Source: Mucilaginibacter cryoferens
GTDB lineage: Bacteria > Bacteroidota > Bacteroidia > Sphingobacteriales > Sphingobacteriaceae
Assembly: GCF_014205845.1 (NCBI RefSeq)
Contig: NZ_JACHCR010000002.1
Span: 145,078-209,077 of the forward strand
Direction of reading: 5' to 3'
DNA length: 64,000 nt
The first letter of the stretch is position 1, and every line of letters begins with the position of its first letter. Positions 36,563 to 46,165 of the stretch are shown in pieces. The position numbers were made by a program, and so were the translations under genes. Under the pieces are notes generated by a model. It saw only the letters and a list, made by a program, of their open reading frames with translations. It was not told the origin of the DNA and ran no database searches.

Positions 36563-36637
36563 GCCCTTGTAGTGATTTCTTCTGGCCGCGACTAGGAGAG
36601 GTGAGATACACCCGGAGCCCTGAATGAGATAAAGAAA

Positions 36638-36729
36638 TTGTCATGCTGAGGAACGAAGCATCTATTCGCCTACTATACAGAGCGAAGACGCATGGCGAAT
36701 AATAGATGCTTCGTTCCTCAGCATGACAA
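36638..36729. repeat. Long palindromic repeat between the oxidoreductase and DUF1080 genes (element E)
   Basis: The left arm TTGTCATGCTGAGGAACGAA and its continuation are complementary to the right arm TTCGTTCCTCAGCATGACAA over about 33 bases, with small internal differences. The core resembles the GAACGAAGCA segment of the other dispersed elements. It probably forms a stable hairpin in mRNA linking the two genes. Confidence 0.85.
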
Positions 36730-36789
36730 GCGTTTTTAAATACGATATGAGTAGGAATGACCTGACTAAATTACACTAATATAATCACC

Positions 36790-38145
36790 ATGAAAAAATA
36801 CATCTATCCAATTATCCTGTTACTTACAACCGCCTCGCTAACCCAGGCGCAAACCAAAATATTCGATGGTAAAACGCTTAACGGCTGGAAACGCGTTGCC
36901 GGCATGGCCGATTATAAGGTTGAAGATGGAGCTATAGTAGGTACCACCGTTTTAAATTCGGGCAATACCTTTTTAATTAGCGAGAAAGAATACGGCGATT
37001 TTATTTTAGAACTGGATACTAAAATAGAAAGCAAGCTGAGTAACTCCGGCGTGCAAACCCGAAGCCATTTTAATCCTGCTGGGCGCGATGGCAAGGGGCT
37101 TGTTTATGGTCGCCAGTTCGAGATCGATCCGTCTGACCGTAGGTGGACAGGTGGTATTTATGACGAAGGTCGCCGCGACTGGCTTTATCCTTTGGATTTA
37201 AATGCGGCGGCTAAAGATGCTTTTAAAGTAGGGGAGTACAATCATATCCGGATTGAGTGCATTGGCAACGAGATGAAAACCTGGGTAAACGGAATCCCAA
37301 CTGCCGATGTAGTAGATACCATCGATACCAAAGGTTTTATAGCATTGCAGGTACATGCCGTGAGCGATGAAAAACAGGCAGGTAAAAAAGTATACTTTAA
37401 AAATTTTAACCTTCAAACCACCAACCTAAAGCCCAAGCCATTTCCTAAAAATGTGTACGTGGTAAACCTGCAGCCCAACAGCATTACACCTGCCGAAAAA
37501 GCTGCCGGTTGGAAGCTATTATACGATGGCAAAACCAGTACAGGCTGGCGCGGTGCAACCCTTAAAACTTTTCCAGCCCACGGTTGGGAGTTTGCAAATG
37601 GTACCATGCATGTACTACCCTCTGCTGGTAAAGAAGAATCTGGCGGCGGCGATGTGGTTACCGATGATAATTACAGCGCTTTCGACCTCTCTTTTGAGTT
37701 TAAACTTACGCCGGGTGCCAATAGCGGCGTTAAATACTTTGTAACCCTTAGCGAAGTTACCACAGGCTCGGCCATTGGTTTAGAATACCAGGTACTGGAT
37801 GATAAATTGCACCCCGATGCCAAATTGGGTCGTGATGGCGACAGGACGTTAGCTTCGTTATACGATTTGATAAAGGCCAATAAACAGGAACGTTTTGTAC
37901 ACCCCATAGGTGCCTGGAACATTGGGCGTATCATTGTATACCCTAATAATCATGTAGAGCATTACCTTAACGGTATTAAAGTATTAGAATATGAGCGCGG
38001 CTCAAAAGCCTTTAAAGACCTGGTCGCCCTCAGCAAATACACCATCTGGAAAAACTTTGGCGAAGCTCCACAAGGCCACCTGCTATTGCAGGATCACGGT
38101 AACGAAGTATTTTTTAGAAGTATAAAGGTGAAGGAGCTGAAGTAA
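36790..38145 (+). CDS. Double DUF1080 (3-keto-disaccharide hydrolase/lyase) protein, secreted
   Basis: A 451-residue protein with a signal peptide (IILLLTTASLTQAQ). It carries two DUF1080 domains. The first (~22-205) includes KIFDGKTLNGWKRVAG and GVQTRSHFNPAG. The second (~230-450) includes LLYDGKTSTGWRGATL, SAFDLSFEFKLTPGANSGVKY and HYLNGIKVLEYERGS. DUF1080 members are concanavalin-like proteins, some shown to cleave 3-keto-glycosides, which fits the adjacent oxidoreductase that could make such keto-sugars. The two-domain arrangement is unusual in length, since many members have one domain. Periplasmic or surface location is expected. Confidence 0.88.
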   Translation: MKKYIYPIILLLTTASLTQAQTKIFDGKTLNGWKRVAGMADYKVEDGAIVGTTVLNSGNTFLISEKEYGDFILELDTKIESKLSNSGVQTRSHFNPAGRDGKGLVYGRQFEIDPSDRRWTGGIYDEGRRDWLYPLDLNAAAKDAFKVGEYNHIRIECIGNEMKTWVNGIPTADVVDTIDTKGFIALQVHAVSDEKQAGKKVYFKNFNLQTTNLKPKPFPKNVYVVNLQPNSITPAEKAAGWKLLYDGKTSTGWRGATLKTFPAHGWEFANGTMHVLPSAGKEESGGGDVVTDDNYSAFDLSFEFKLTPGANSGVKYFVTLSEVTTGSAIGLEYQVLDDKLHPDAKLGRDGDRTLASLYDLIKANKQERFVHPIGAWNIGRIIVYPNNHVEHYLNGIKVLEYERGSKAFKDLVALSKYTIWKNFGEAPQGHLLLQDHGNEVFFRSIKVKELK

Positions 38146-38164
38146 GCTCTAACCCAAATTTCCG

Positions 38165-38259
38165 CGTCATTGCGAGGTACGAAGCAATCCCCGAATTACA
38201 GAGTCGCTGTGCAGATTTGATCTGTATAGTTTGGGATTGCTTCGTGCCTCGCAATGACG
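38165..38259. repeat. Dispersed palindromic repeat, copy B
   Basis: The arms CGTCATTGCGAGGTACGAAG and CTTCGTGCCTCGCAATGACG are complementary with one mismatch. It shares outer arms and the GCAATCCCC core with copies at 26078 and 47285 but differs in the centre. It sits between two convergent genes. Confidence 0.9.
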
Positions 38260-38276
38260 ATTTATATATTTCGCTT

Positions 38277-39305
38277 CTACAGTGAACTTCTCAACTTAAC
38301 ATTAAACGGCACCGCGAAATGCTCATGACAATTGCTTAATGCAAACTCTGCGGTTTTGCTGCCCATGAGTTTAAAATCGGTTGATATAGTGGTAATACCG
38401 TCTAAAATAATCTCCTTTAGTGCGGTTTCATTATAAGAGATAACTCCTACATCTTTAGCTACTTTTAAATCGGATGCAATGATCTTTTTGATAAGCTCAA
38501 CCAGGTCATCTTCGGTTAGGCTGATATATACCGTATCTTTTTGGATAGTTTCGGCGGCTAAAGAGTCAACCACTTCATAATCAAAAGCATATTGTCTGCA
38601 AAAATTAAGAAAGCCTTTCAGTATCTCTTTAGAGTGATAAGTTTTACCGGGGAAAATGAGTTTAATGTTACGGTATTTGGTGAGTTTATCTATCAGTTTT
38701 TTAAGAGCCTCGTACACATCTGAGGCAAAATTCTCATAAATAGCCGCAAACTTACCGTTAACCCCGGGCACCAGGTTATCTAATAATATCAGCTTATCCT
38801 TGGGGATGGTGTTGATGATCTCGTGAGCCTTAGTTTCGTTATCCAAAAAATGAGGAATAATGATGTATTTGGCATAATCGCTGTTAAAACTTTCGGCGAT
38901 GATCTTTTTAAAAAAGTAAAAATCGTTGTTGTAGATATAAAAGTCGATGGTGGCCAACTCGCCTATGGTTGCTACAAAAGCATCGTAGATGATCTTTTTA
39001 TGGGCACTCAGTTTGTTAAACAGCAAAAAGATCTTTAAGGGTTTCTGAAAATCGGTGTTGGAGATGAAGAAACCTTTGCCCGGTACCGAACTTACTATGC
39101 CTTTATCCTTTAACTCTTTATAAACCCGCTCTATGGTATTACGTGAAGTATCCAGCGCGAAACTAAGGTCGTTGATGGATGGCAACATATCATCCTTAAC
39201 AATATCACCACTTTCTATAGCCCTGATAATGGCATTTGAAAGTTGCAGGTATTTCGGAGTAATGGAGTACTCGTCTATCGATAATATTTTGAGATAGTTT
39301 TTCAC
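38277..39305 (-). CDS. GntR-LacI-type transcriptional regulator
   Basis: A 342-residue protein with an apparent GTG start. Residues ~15-80 form a GntR winged helix (AIIRAIESGDIVKDDMLPSI, LDTSRNTIERVYKELKDKGI, VPGKGFFIS). The remainder (~85-340) resembles a LacI/periplasmic-binding sensor (LKIFLLFNKLSAHKKIIYDA, DVGVISYNETALKEII, DGITTISTDFKLMG). This combination is common in Bacteroidota sugar regulation. Being placed between the DUF1080 gene and the giant sugar-oxidising fusion, it is a good candidate to control one or both sets. Confidence 0.9.
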   Translation of the reverse strand: MKNYLKILSIDEYSITPKYLQLSNAIIRAIESGDIVKDDMLPSINDLSFALDTSRNTIERVYKELKDKGIVSSVPGKGFFISNTDFQKPLKIFLLFNKLSAHKKIIYDAFVATIGELATIDFYIYNNDFYFFKKIIAESFNSDYAKYIIIPHFLDNETKAHEIINTIPKDKLILLDNLVPGVNGKFAAIYENFASDVYEALKKLIDKLTKYRNIKLIFPGKTYHSKEILKGFLNFCRQYAFDYEVVDSLAAETIQKDTVYISLTEDDLVELIKKIIASDLKVAKDVGVISYNETALKEIILDGITTISTDFKLMGSKTAEFALSNCHEHFAVPFNVKLRSSL

Positions 39306-39542
39306 GCCTTATAATTGGATATCAACAAATGTAATATTCCGCAATTATATATTTTGTTTAAAAAGATAGTTAAGGATGGTACCTGGTGTATAACTGGGAG
39401 TTGCACGCCTGTTTACTTTATAAGGAAGTATCCGGATATTTTTCAGACGTAATCTGTTGCATTTGTCTGAACCGGGATTTATACGGCTTTGAGGATTATC
39501 CTGTTTGTTTTTAGTCGTATAAATCCCGGTTGAGGCAATTAA

Positions 39543-41456
39543 TTAATCATCCGCATCCGTTTCACCAGCATATAGTTCATCTATATCGGCAGCATATTTT
39601 TTCTCAATAACTTTGCGTTTGGCTTTCATGGTAGGGGTTATTTCGCCCTCATCCATACTAAAAGGATTACGCTTTATTTTGAATGATTTAATGCGCTCAA
39701 ACTTGGCCAGCTCATTACTAAATTTGCGAATGTCCTGACTGATCCAGTCTACAATTTCTTTATCCTCAATAAATATTTCGGGGCGTTCAAAAAACTCATT
39801 ATTAAGTCCAAATTGTTCCTGCAAGCCCTCTTTACCTGGTACAATTATGGCGGCAATGTATTCACGTTTATCGCCTACCAAAAATACCTGTTCAATTTTA
39901 GGGCTTTTAAGGTAAGTGTTTTCTACCGGCGTAGGGTATATGTTTTTGCCATAAGCATTCACCAGCATGTTTTTAAGCCTGTCGGTAATTTGCAGGTTAC
40001 CACGAAAAAAACGACCGATATCGCCCGTGTGGAACCAACCATGAGCGTCAATAACCGTAGCGGTTTCTTCTGGTTTATGCCAATAGCCCTTCATCACACA
40101 ATGGCCGCGTACAATAATTTCGCCCTCTTCGGTCTGCAGGTCTTCTTTAAAGCTTTCGTGGGTTTGTACGGAGTAGATCTGCTTTGTATCTACATTTTGT
40201 ATAGCAACTTCAATACCCGGAATAATGCGGCCAACTGTACCGTATATTACCCGGTGGCGTTCGGTAACCGCCATCACCGGCGATGTTTCTGTTAAGCCAA
40301 AGCCTTCTAATATCACAATACCCAGATCGCCAAAAAACTCACCGATGTTTTTAGGCAAAGCGCCACCGCCAGATACCATAAACTGTAGCTGCCCACCGGT
40401 TTTTTCTTTTATTTTACTGAAAACCAATTTTTCGGCGATGCCATGCTGCGCTTTCAGAAGTATGCCGGGCGATTTACCTGCTTCGTGTATATGGCGTACT
40501 TTTTTGCCAATTTCAAAAGCCCATAAAAATATTTTGGTTTTTATACCACCGGCAGATGTCCCGCTTTTAATAGCTTTATCATGAATCCGCTCCAACAAAC
40601 GTGGCACACAGCATAGTATGGTAGGTTTGGTTTCTGCCATGTTTTTGGCCAGTAATTCCAGGCTTTGGGCAAAGGCAATTTGCGAACCTTTTAAAATAGC
40701 TATATGGTAAATGGTACGTTCAAATACATGAGATAGGGGTAAGAAGGACAGGAAACGATCCGTCTTTTTTACATACGGGATCTGGATAACGCTATTGTGC
40801 GCATTTTCTGTAAGGTTATAGTGGGTAAGCATAGCACCCTTGGGGATGCCTGTTGTACCAGATGTATAAATTAAGCAAGACAGGTCGGTTGGTAAAATGG
40901 CCTCCCGTGCGGCATTAATAGCCGGGCGAAACTGATTGACCAGGGCAAGCCCCTCTTTAATTACCTCGTCGAAACCAATAACACCGGCGTTAAGACTGTG
41001 CTTGTCGCTGTGTTTTTCAAAATCATCAAAGGCCGGGATAATGCGGATCAGCTCGGGGCAGTTATTGGCAATTTTAAGCACCTTGCGAAATAAAAACGGA
41101 TTACCCGCAATAATGGTTTTCGCGCCCGAGTCGTTCAGGATATACTCAATTTCGTTTTCGGTAAGGGTGGGGTATATGGATGCATTTACAGCACCTATTT
41201 GCTGTAACGCCTGATCGTAATAAACGTAGTTAGGGCCGTTTTCGATAATGAGCGAAAGCCGGTCGCCTTTTTTGATCCCGAGGTTAAGCAACCAGGCCGA
41301 TATAGCGTCAATTTTCTCCAGCGCCTCACCATAGCTTATCTCTACCCAGGTATCTTTAACCTTATGAATTAAAAAAGTGTGGCTTTCTGGATGGATATTG
41401 GCTACCGTATTGCGGATAAACGACGGAACAGTTAAAAGGTCGGTTCTACTACTCAT
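39543..41456 (-). CDS. Long-chain fatty acid--CoA ligase (AMP-binding enzyme)
   Basis: A 637-residue protein. The AMP-binding motif CLIYTSGTTGIPKGAMLTHY, the core ILEGFGLTETSPV and GWFHTGDIGRF are all present, as is the C-terminal lysine region KNMLVNAYGKNIYPTPVE. It activates fatty acids to acyl-CoA via an acyl-adenylate. Its length fits bacterial FadD15/long-chain forms. It is unrelated by theme to the flanking sugar genes and appears monocistronic. Confidence 0.93.
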   Translation of the reverse strand: MSSRTDLLTVPSFIRNTVANIHPESHTFLIHKVKDTWVEISYGEALEKIDAISAWLLNLGIKKGDRLSLIIENGPNYVYYDQALQQIGAVNASIYPTLTENEIEYILNDSGAKTIIAGNPFLFRKVLKIANNCPELIRIIPAFDDFEKHSDKHSLNAGVIGFDEVIKEGLALVNQFRPAINAAREAILPTDLSCLIYTSGTTGIPKGAMLTHYNLTENAHNSVIQIPYVKKTDRFLSFLPLSHVFERTIYHIAILKGSQIAFAQSLELLAKNMAETKPTILCCVPRLLERIHDKAIKSGTSAGGIKTKIFLWAFEIGKKVRHIHEAGKSPGILLKAQHGIAEKLVFSKIKEKTGGQLQFMVSGGGALPKNIGEFFGDLGIVILEGFGLTETSPVMAVTERHRVIYGTVGRIIPGIEVAIQNVDTKQIYSVQTHESFKEDLQTEEGEIIVRGHCVMKGYWHKPEETATVIDAHGWFHTGDIGRFFRGNLQITDRLKNMLVNAYGKNIYPTPVENTYLKSPKIEQVFLVGDKREYIAAIIVPGKEGLQEQFGLNNEFFERPEIFIEDKEIVDWISQDIRKFSNELAKFERIKSFKIKRNPFSMDEGEITPTMKAKRKVIEKKYAADIDELYAGETDADD

Positions 41457-41835
41457 TGGGATAATTGGATATTGCAGACAAACTTATAGTATTTACCAAC
41501 AAAAACCAACCCATATGAGGGTTTCCTTTGCCTCTGCGCCTTGTATTTTATAATGATTGTTCTTACACAGAAATTAGTTTTTGAAAAAAAGCAACAGCCC
41601 GTAACAATTCCCTTACAATGTATTTTAGGCTAAAAATAAGGGTGTATTAATTACACAATGAATTGCTAAATCGTTAATATTGTTCAACCAATTAGTTCGC
41701 CGGTACTTTTTTACCATTACTTAATACGTTTTTATCATTGTAACTCAACCCCTCTCAAAGTTGGGTTTTACTAACGATGTTTTGTTTGGTATAGCTACCG
41801 GTAATAAATTGCACATCAACTAAATATCTCAAATA
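41457..41835. other. Intergenic region between divergent genes
   Basis: 380 AT-rich bases with no credible ORF. A weak hairpin (CTCAAC...GTTGGG) lies near 41742-41767 upstream of the giant fusion gene. Promoters of the two divergent genes must lie here, but no exact TAnnTTTG box was recognised. Confidence 0.4.
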
Positions 41836-44800
41836 ATGTCGTTAAAATTTAAACTTACCTGTATTTTATTGATAGGGCTCAGCTTTGGGCTGTATTCGTT
41901 TAAAAAGCCAGCGCCAGCGCAGCATGTACTCGTTTTTTCTAAAACCCTGGGCTGGCATCATTCCTGTATTCCGTTTGGCGTAGCAGCCATCCAAAAACTG
42001 GGCAGCGAAAATAACTTTGAGGTAGATACCACTACCAACTCCGAGGCTTTTACCGAAGAGAATTTAAAAAAATACGATGCCGTAATATTTATGTGTACCA
42101 CGGGTAATGTGCTTAATGCGTTGCAACAGGCCGCTTTTGAGCGCTATATTCAGGCTGGTGGCGGTTATGCGGGTTTTCACTCTGCTGCCGATACCGAGTA
42201 CGACTGGCCCTGGTATGGTAAGCTGGTAGGCGCTTATTTTTCAAGCCACCCCAATAACTCCAATATTCGTAAGGCTACTATTGATATAACCGACCGTACA
42301 AATCCCATAACCGCCGGTTTGCCCGCTCGTTGGGAACGCACCGACGAGTGGTATAACTACAAATCTATATACAGCGGCATTCACGTGCTGGCCAGCTTGG
42401 ATGAAAATACTTACGATGGCGGAACCAATGGCTCAAATCACCCTATTACATGGTACCACGAGTTTGATGGTGGTCGCTCGTTTTACACTGGCTGCGGCCA
42501 TACCGACGAAAGCTACAGCGATCCGCTTTTTTTAGGGCAGATGCTTGGTGGTATCAAATACGCCATGGGCAATGGCAAACCGCTTGATTACAGCAAAGCT
42601 TATTCAAAAGTATCGCCAGATCAAACCCGGTTTATTAAAACAGTATTGGTGAGCAATGTAGCTTCGCCAATGGAACTGGCAACAGCCAAAGATGGACGTG
42701 TATTTTTTACCCAGCTAATGGGCAATTTTTCGGTGTATAACACCCGCACCAACCAGTTTAAGGTGATCCATAAATTCCCCATCACTTATGAGGGTGGCAC
42801 TGGGGTAATCGGCCTTACGCTCGATCCTAAATTTGAAACCAACCAGTTTGTGTATATATACTATATGCCCGCCGGGCAAACTATCGAGCCGCTTAATTTT
42901 CAACTATCGCGATTTAAGTTAAGTACGGATAATGTGCTCGATCTGAAATCAGAAAAGATCCTGCTAAAAGTTCCGGTACAAATTGTGAGTGGCGCGCATC
43001 ATGGTGGTTCCCTGGCCTGGGATAAAAATGGAAATCTCTACCTGTCAACCGGCGATAGTTCAAGCCCGTTCCCTGCCGACGGTTACGCGCCGTTGGATGA
43101 ACGCCCGGGAAAAGAACACTATAGTTTAGATGCACAACGCGGCGCCGGTAATACCAACGATTTTAAAGGTAAAATATTGAGGATACACCCCGAGGCCGAT
43201 GGCACTTATACCATCCCCGAAGGAAACCTTTTTCCTAAAGGAATGGCTAAAACCAAACCCGAGATTTATGTAATGGGCTGCCGCAACCCATACCGTATTG
43301 CTGTAAACCCAAATACCTCTGTTTTATACTGGGGCGAGATTGGGCCCGATGCCGGTAACGATTCGCCCCGTGGACCGCGTGGATACGATGAGTTTAACCA
43401 GGCCCGTAAGGCGGGTAATTTTGGCTGGCCCTATTTTGTGGGCAACAACTTTGCTTACTCGCACTGGGATTTTGCAACCGGAACCCCGGGGCCAATGTTC
43501 GATCCTAAGCACCCGGTAAATAATTCGCCCAATAATACCGGCTTAAACGTGTTACCACCTGCAATGCCAGCCATGATCTGGTATCCTTATGCTGCCTCAG
43601 ATGAGTTTCCGGAACTGGGGCTGGGCGGCAGATGTGCCATAGGTGGCGATTTTTATGAGTACGATGCCAATGTTAAAAACCCAAACAAGTTTCCCGAATA
43701 TTATAGCGGTAAATTATTTGTGGCCGACTGGATGCGTAACTGGGTAATAAGCTTATCATTTGATAAGAACGAGAACTACTTACGTAACGAAGCCTTTATG
43801 CCGGCCAATGGCGATTTCAGACGGCCAATAGATATGCAGTTTGGCCCCGACGGCGCTTTATATATGCTGGAATATGGATCTGTTTACGGTGCGCAAAATG
43901 AAGATGCCCGTTTGGTGAAAATTGAGTACAATACCGGCAACCGGGCGCCAATAGCCAAAGCTGGTATTACCGATACTGCCATGCAAGCCTACTATCAGCA
44001 TACCAAATACCTTACTGCCGAGCTGAAGGAAATGCCTGTTAAAAAAGAGATCTCGGGCCAGGCACCATTGAGCGTAAGTTTTAACAGCCAGAATAGCAAG
44101 GATCTGGATGATGATGATCAAATAACCTATCAATGGCTGTTCGACGGTAAAACAGTAGGTGCCACTACACCATCGGCAAGCTATACCTACACCAAACCGG
44201 GCGTTTACAAGGCCATATTAAAAGTGACAGATAAAGCGGGTGCAGTGGGTAAGGATACCACTATAGTGCGGGTAGGCAACACGCAGCCTGTGGTAGCTAT
44301 TGCGAGTACCGGAAACAGATCCTTCATTAAAAAAGGGCAGCCGTTTAAATACCACGTGGTAGTAAAGGATAAAGAGGATGGTAAAATAGATCCCAAACGG
44401 GTTAAACTGTTTTATATTTATAACCCGCAGCCGTCAACAGATGGTAAAACGGTACAAAGTCTGGCTGCTTTATCGGCAAACGAGATAAGCTACCCCGGCA
44501 AATCCTTGATGGCAAATAGCGATTGTAAATCGTGCCATACCATTAATAAAACAGCCGTTGGGCCAAGTTTTATAGCTATAGCAACAAAATATAAAACACA
44601 GAAAGGCTCGGTTGATAAACTATCTAAAAAAATAATTGCCGGCGGTGCAGGCAGCTGGGGTACAGAGCATGTAATGAGCGCACACCCACAGCTTTCGGCA
44701 GCAGATACCAAAGAGATTGTGAAATATATTTTCTCGCTTACCGATAAAAAGAGCAAAGCCATGCCATTGCCGCTTACAGGTAGCTTGAACCTCAAATTTA

Positions 44801-45276
44801 ATGATGCTGAACCACGCGGACAATATACCTTACTGGCATCTTATACAGATAAAGGCGGCAAGGTTGTTGGCCCTTTAACAGGTACCGATGTGGTAACTTT
44901 GCGCAATGCCGATGTTAAAGCAGTTTATGCCGATGAATTGAAAGGTTTTAACCGTTTTAAAGACGACCTTTCGTTAGGTAATCATAAATCATTCGTGCTT
45001 TTCAGGGATGTGGATCTTACCGATATCAAAAAGTTGAGCTTCCAGTATGCATCCAAGGGGATAGACGGGGAGATTGAAGTACGGATGGATTCGCAGGCCG
45101 GTCCTGTTATTTGTTCTACTGTTTATGGCGATACCGGCAGTTGGGATAAGCTTGCCTGGTTAACCGGCGATGTACAAAAGCAGGTAACAGGCAAACATAA
45201 CGTGTTCGTTTTTGCTATTAAACGTACCAAACCAAACGACGGCATCCTAAAGTTGAGTGATATCCGTTTTGAATAA
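41836..45276 (+). CDS. Giant secreted fusion: ThuA + PQQ-type sugar dehydrogenase + PKD + cytochrome c + C-terminal carbohydrate-binding-like domain
   Basis: A 1146-residue protein with an N-terminal hydrophobic segment (CILLIGLSFGLYSF). A ThuA domain (~30-248; GWHHSCIPFGVAAIQKL, GGYAGFHSAADTEYDWPWYG) is followed by a glucose/sorbosone dehydrogenase-like beta-propeller (~268-700; SGAHHGGSLAWDKNGNLYLS). A PKD domain (~742-813) and a class I cytochrome c with C897-K-S-C900-H901 follow, then a CBM6-like jelly-roll (~1010-1146). The layout suggests oxidation of a sugar with electrons passed to heme. Whether PQQ is bound is not proven. The next two genes encode sugar isomerase-like proteins 27 and 1 bases away, indicating an operon. 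Confidence 0.92.
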   Translation: MSLKFKLTCILLIGLSFGLYSFKKPAPAQHVLVFSKTLGWHHSCIPFGVAAIQKLGSENNFEVDTTTNSEAFTEENLKKYDAVIFMCTTGNVLNALQQAAFERYIQAGGGYAGFHSAADTEYDWPWYGKLVGAYFSSHPNNSNIRKATIDITDRTNPITAGLPARWERTDEWYNYKSIYSGIHVLASLDENTYDGGTNGSNHPITWYHEFDGGRSFYTGCGHTDESYSDPLFLGQMLGGIKYAMGNGKPLDYSKAYSKVSPDQTRFIKTVLVSNVASPMELATAKDGRVFFTQLMGNFSVYNTRTNQFKVIHKFPITYEGGTGVIGLTLDPKFETNQFVYIYYMPAGQTIEPLNFQLSRFKLSTDNVLDLKSEKILLKVPVQIVSGAHHGGSLAWDKNGNLYLSTGDSSSPFPADGYAPLDERPGKEHYSLDAQRGAGNTNDFKGKILRIHPEADGTYTIPEGNLFPKGMAKTKPEIYVMGCRNPYRIAVNPNTSVLYWGEIGPDAGNDSPRGPRGYDEFNQARKAGNFGWPYFVGNNFAYSHWDFATGTPGPMFDPKHPVNNSPNNTGLNVLPPAMPAMIWYPYAASDEFPELGLGGRCAIGGDFYEYDANVKNPNKFPEYYSGKLFVADWMRNWVISLSFDKNENYLRNEAFMPANGDFRRPIDMQFGPDGALYMLEYGSVYGAQNEDARLVKIEYNTGNRAPIAKAGITDTAMQAYYQHTKYLTAELKEMPVKKEISGQAPLSVSFNSQNSKDLDDDDQITYQWLFDGKTVGATTPSASYTYTKPGVYKAILKVTDKAGAVGKDTTIVRVGNTQPVVAIASTGNRSFIKKGQPFKYHVVVKDKEDGKIDPKRVKLFYIYNPQPSTDGKTVQSLAALSANEISYPGKSLMANSDCKSCHTINKTAVGPSFIAIATKYKTQKGSVDKLSKKIIAGGAGSWGTEHVMSAHPQLSAADTKEIVKYIFSLTDKKSKAMPLPLTGSLNLKFNDAEPRGQYTLLASYTDKGGKVVGPLTGTDVVTLRNADVKAVYADELKGFNRFKDDLSLGNHKSFVLFRDVDLTDIKKLSFQYASKGIDGEIEVRMDSQAGPVICSTVYGDTGSWDKLAWLTGDVQKQVTGKHNVFVFAIKRTKPNDGILKLSDIRFE

Positions 45277-45303
45277 TATTTAAATACACATAGTACACTT
45301 GAT

Positions 45304-46164
45304 ATGAAAAGATCATCAGTTATAATAAATGCCTGCATAGGCCTAAGCTTATTGGGCACCAGTAGTTTTGCCCAAAGTGGCAAGCCGGTTTTTGTAAATA
45401 AAGTTGGGGTACAGGCTTACACCTTTCGCAGCAGTATGCCTAAAGCTACCATAGCGGTATTGGATACCATTAAAGCTATGGGGATAACCGAACTGGAAGG
45501 CCAGGAGCCCAAAGGGATGACACCTGAGGCTTTCAGAAAGCTTTGTAACGAGCGGGGGATCAGCATCCCATCGATAGGGGCAGGGTACGAGGATATAGTG
45601 AGAAGCCCGGCAGAAGTTGTTAAACAAGCCAAGCTATTGGGCGCTAGATATGTGATGGTAGCCTGGATTCCGCATGGTAAGGAGTTTACTCTGGAGGATG
45701 CCAAAAAAGCGGTTAAGGATTTTAATACCGTAGGCCAGTACCTCGCCGAGGCCGGACTTATTTTCTGCTACCACAATCATGGTTACGAGTTTGGCCCTTA
45801 TGAAGACGGTACACTGTTTGACTATATCGCCAAAAATACCGACCCTAAATACGTATCCTTTGAGATTGATCTGCTTTGGTCGTTTCATGGTGGCCAGGAC
45901 CCGGTTAAGCTGATAGAAAAATATCCAACCCGCATCAAACTGATGCACCTTAAAGATATCCGTAAAGGCGTGGCTAATGATTTAACCGGCGGTACAGATA
46001 CTAAAAACGATGTTGCCTTAGGTACCGGGCAAATAGATATTCCGGCGGTATTAAAGGCAGCAAGGAAGGCTGGTATAAGGCATTATTTTATTGAGGACGA
46101 AAGCCCATCGTATGCCACACAGATCCCGGTTACTATAGCGTATATCAAAGGGTTAAAATATTAA
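45304..46164 (+). CDS. Secreted xylose isomerase-like TIM barrel (sugar phosphate isomerase/epimerase family)
   Basis: A 286-residue protein with a signal peptide (IINACIGLSLLGTSSFAQSG). The barrel carries KVGVQAYTFRSSMPKATI, ELEGQEPKGMTPE, FCYHNHGYEFGPYEDG and FEIDLLWSFHGGQD, with IKLMHLKDIRKG and FIEDESPS near the end. The conserved His/Glu/Asp set of the AP-endonuclease-2-like family is visible (NHGYEF, EIDL, MHLKD, EDE), so a metal-dependent isomerase or epimerase, or a keto-glycoside lyase, is expected. Its export and position in the ThuA-dehydrogenase operon indicate periplasmic sugar processing. Confidence 0.9.
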   Translation: MKRSSVIINACIGLSLLGTSSFAQSGKPVFVNKVGVQAYTFRSSMPKATIAVLDTIKAMGITELEGQEPKGMTPEAFRKLCNERGISIPSIGAGYEDIVRSPAEVVKQAKLLGARYVMVAWIPHGKEFTLEDAKKAVKDFNTVGQYLAEAGLIFCYHNHGYEFGPYEDGTLFDYIAKNTDPKYVSFEIDLLWSFHGGQDPVKLIEKYPTRIKLMHLKDIRKGVANDLTGGTDTKNDVALGTGQIDIPAVLKAARKAGIRHYFIEDESPSYATQIPVTIAYIKGLKY

Positions 46165-46165
46165 C

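Noticed and set aside
39813..40295. 160-residue ORF opposite the acyl-CoA ligase
   Set aside because: Lies within a gene with complete AMP-binding motifs and has no family signature.
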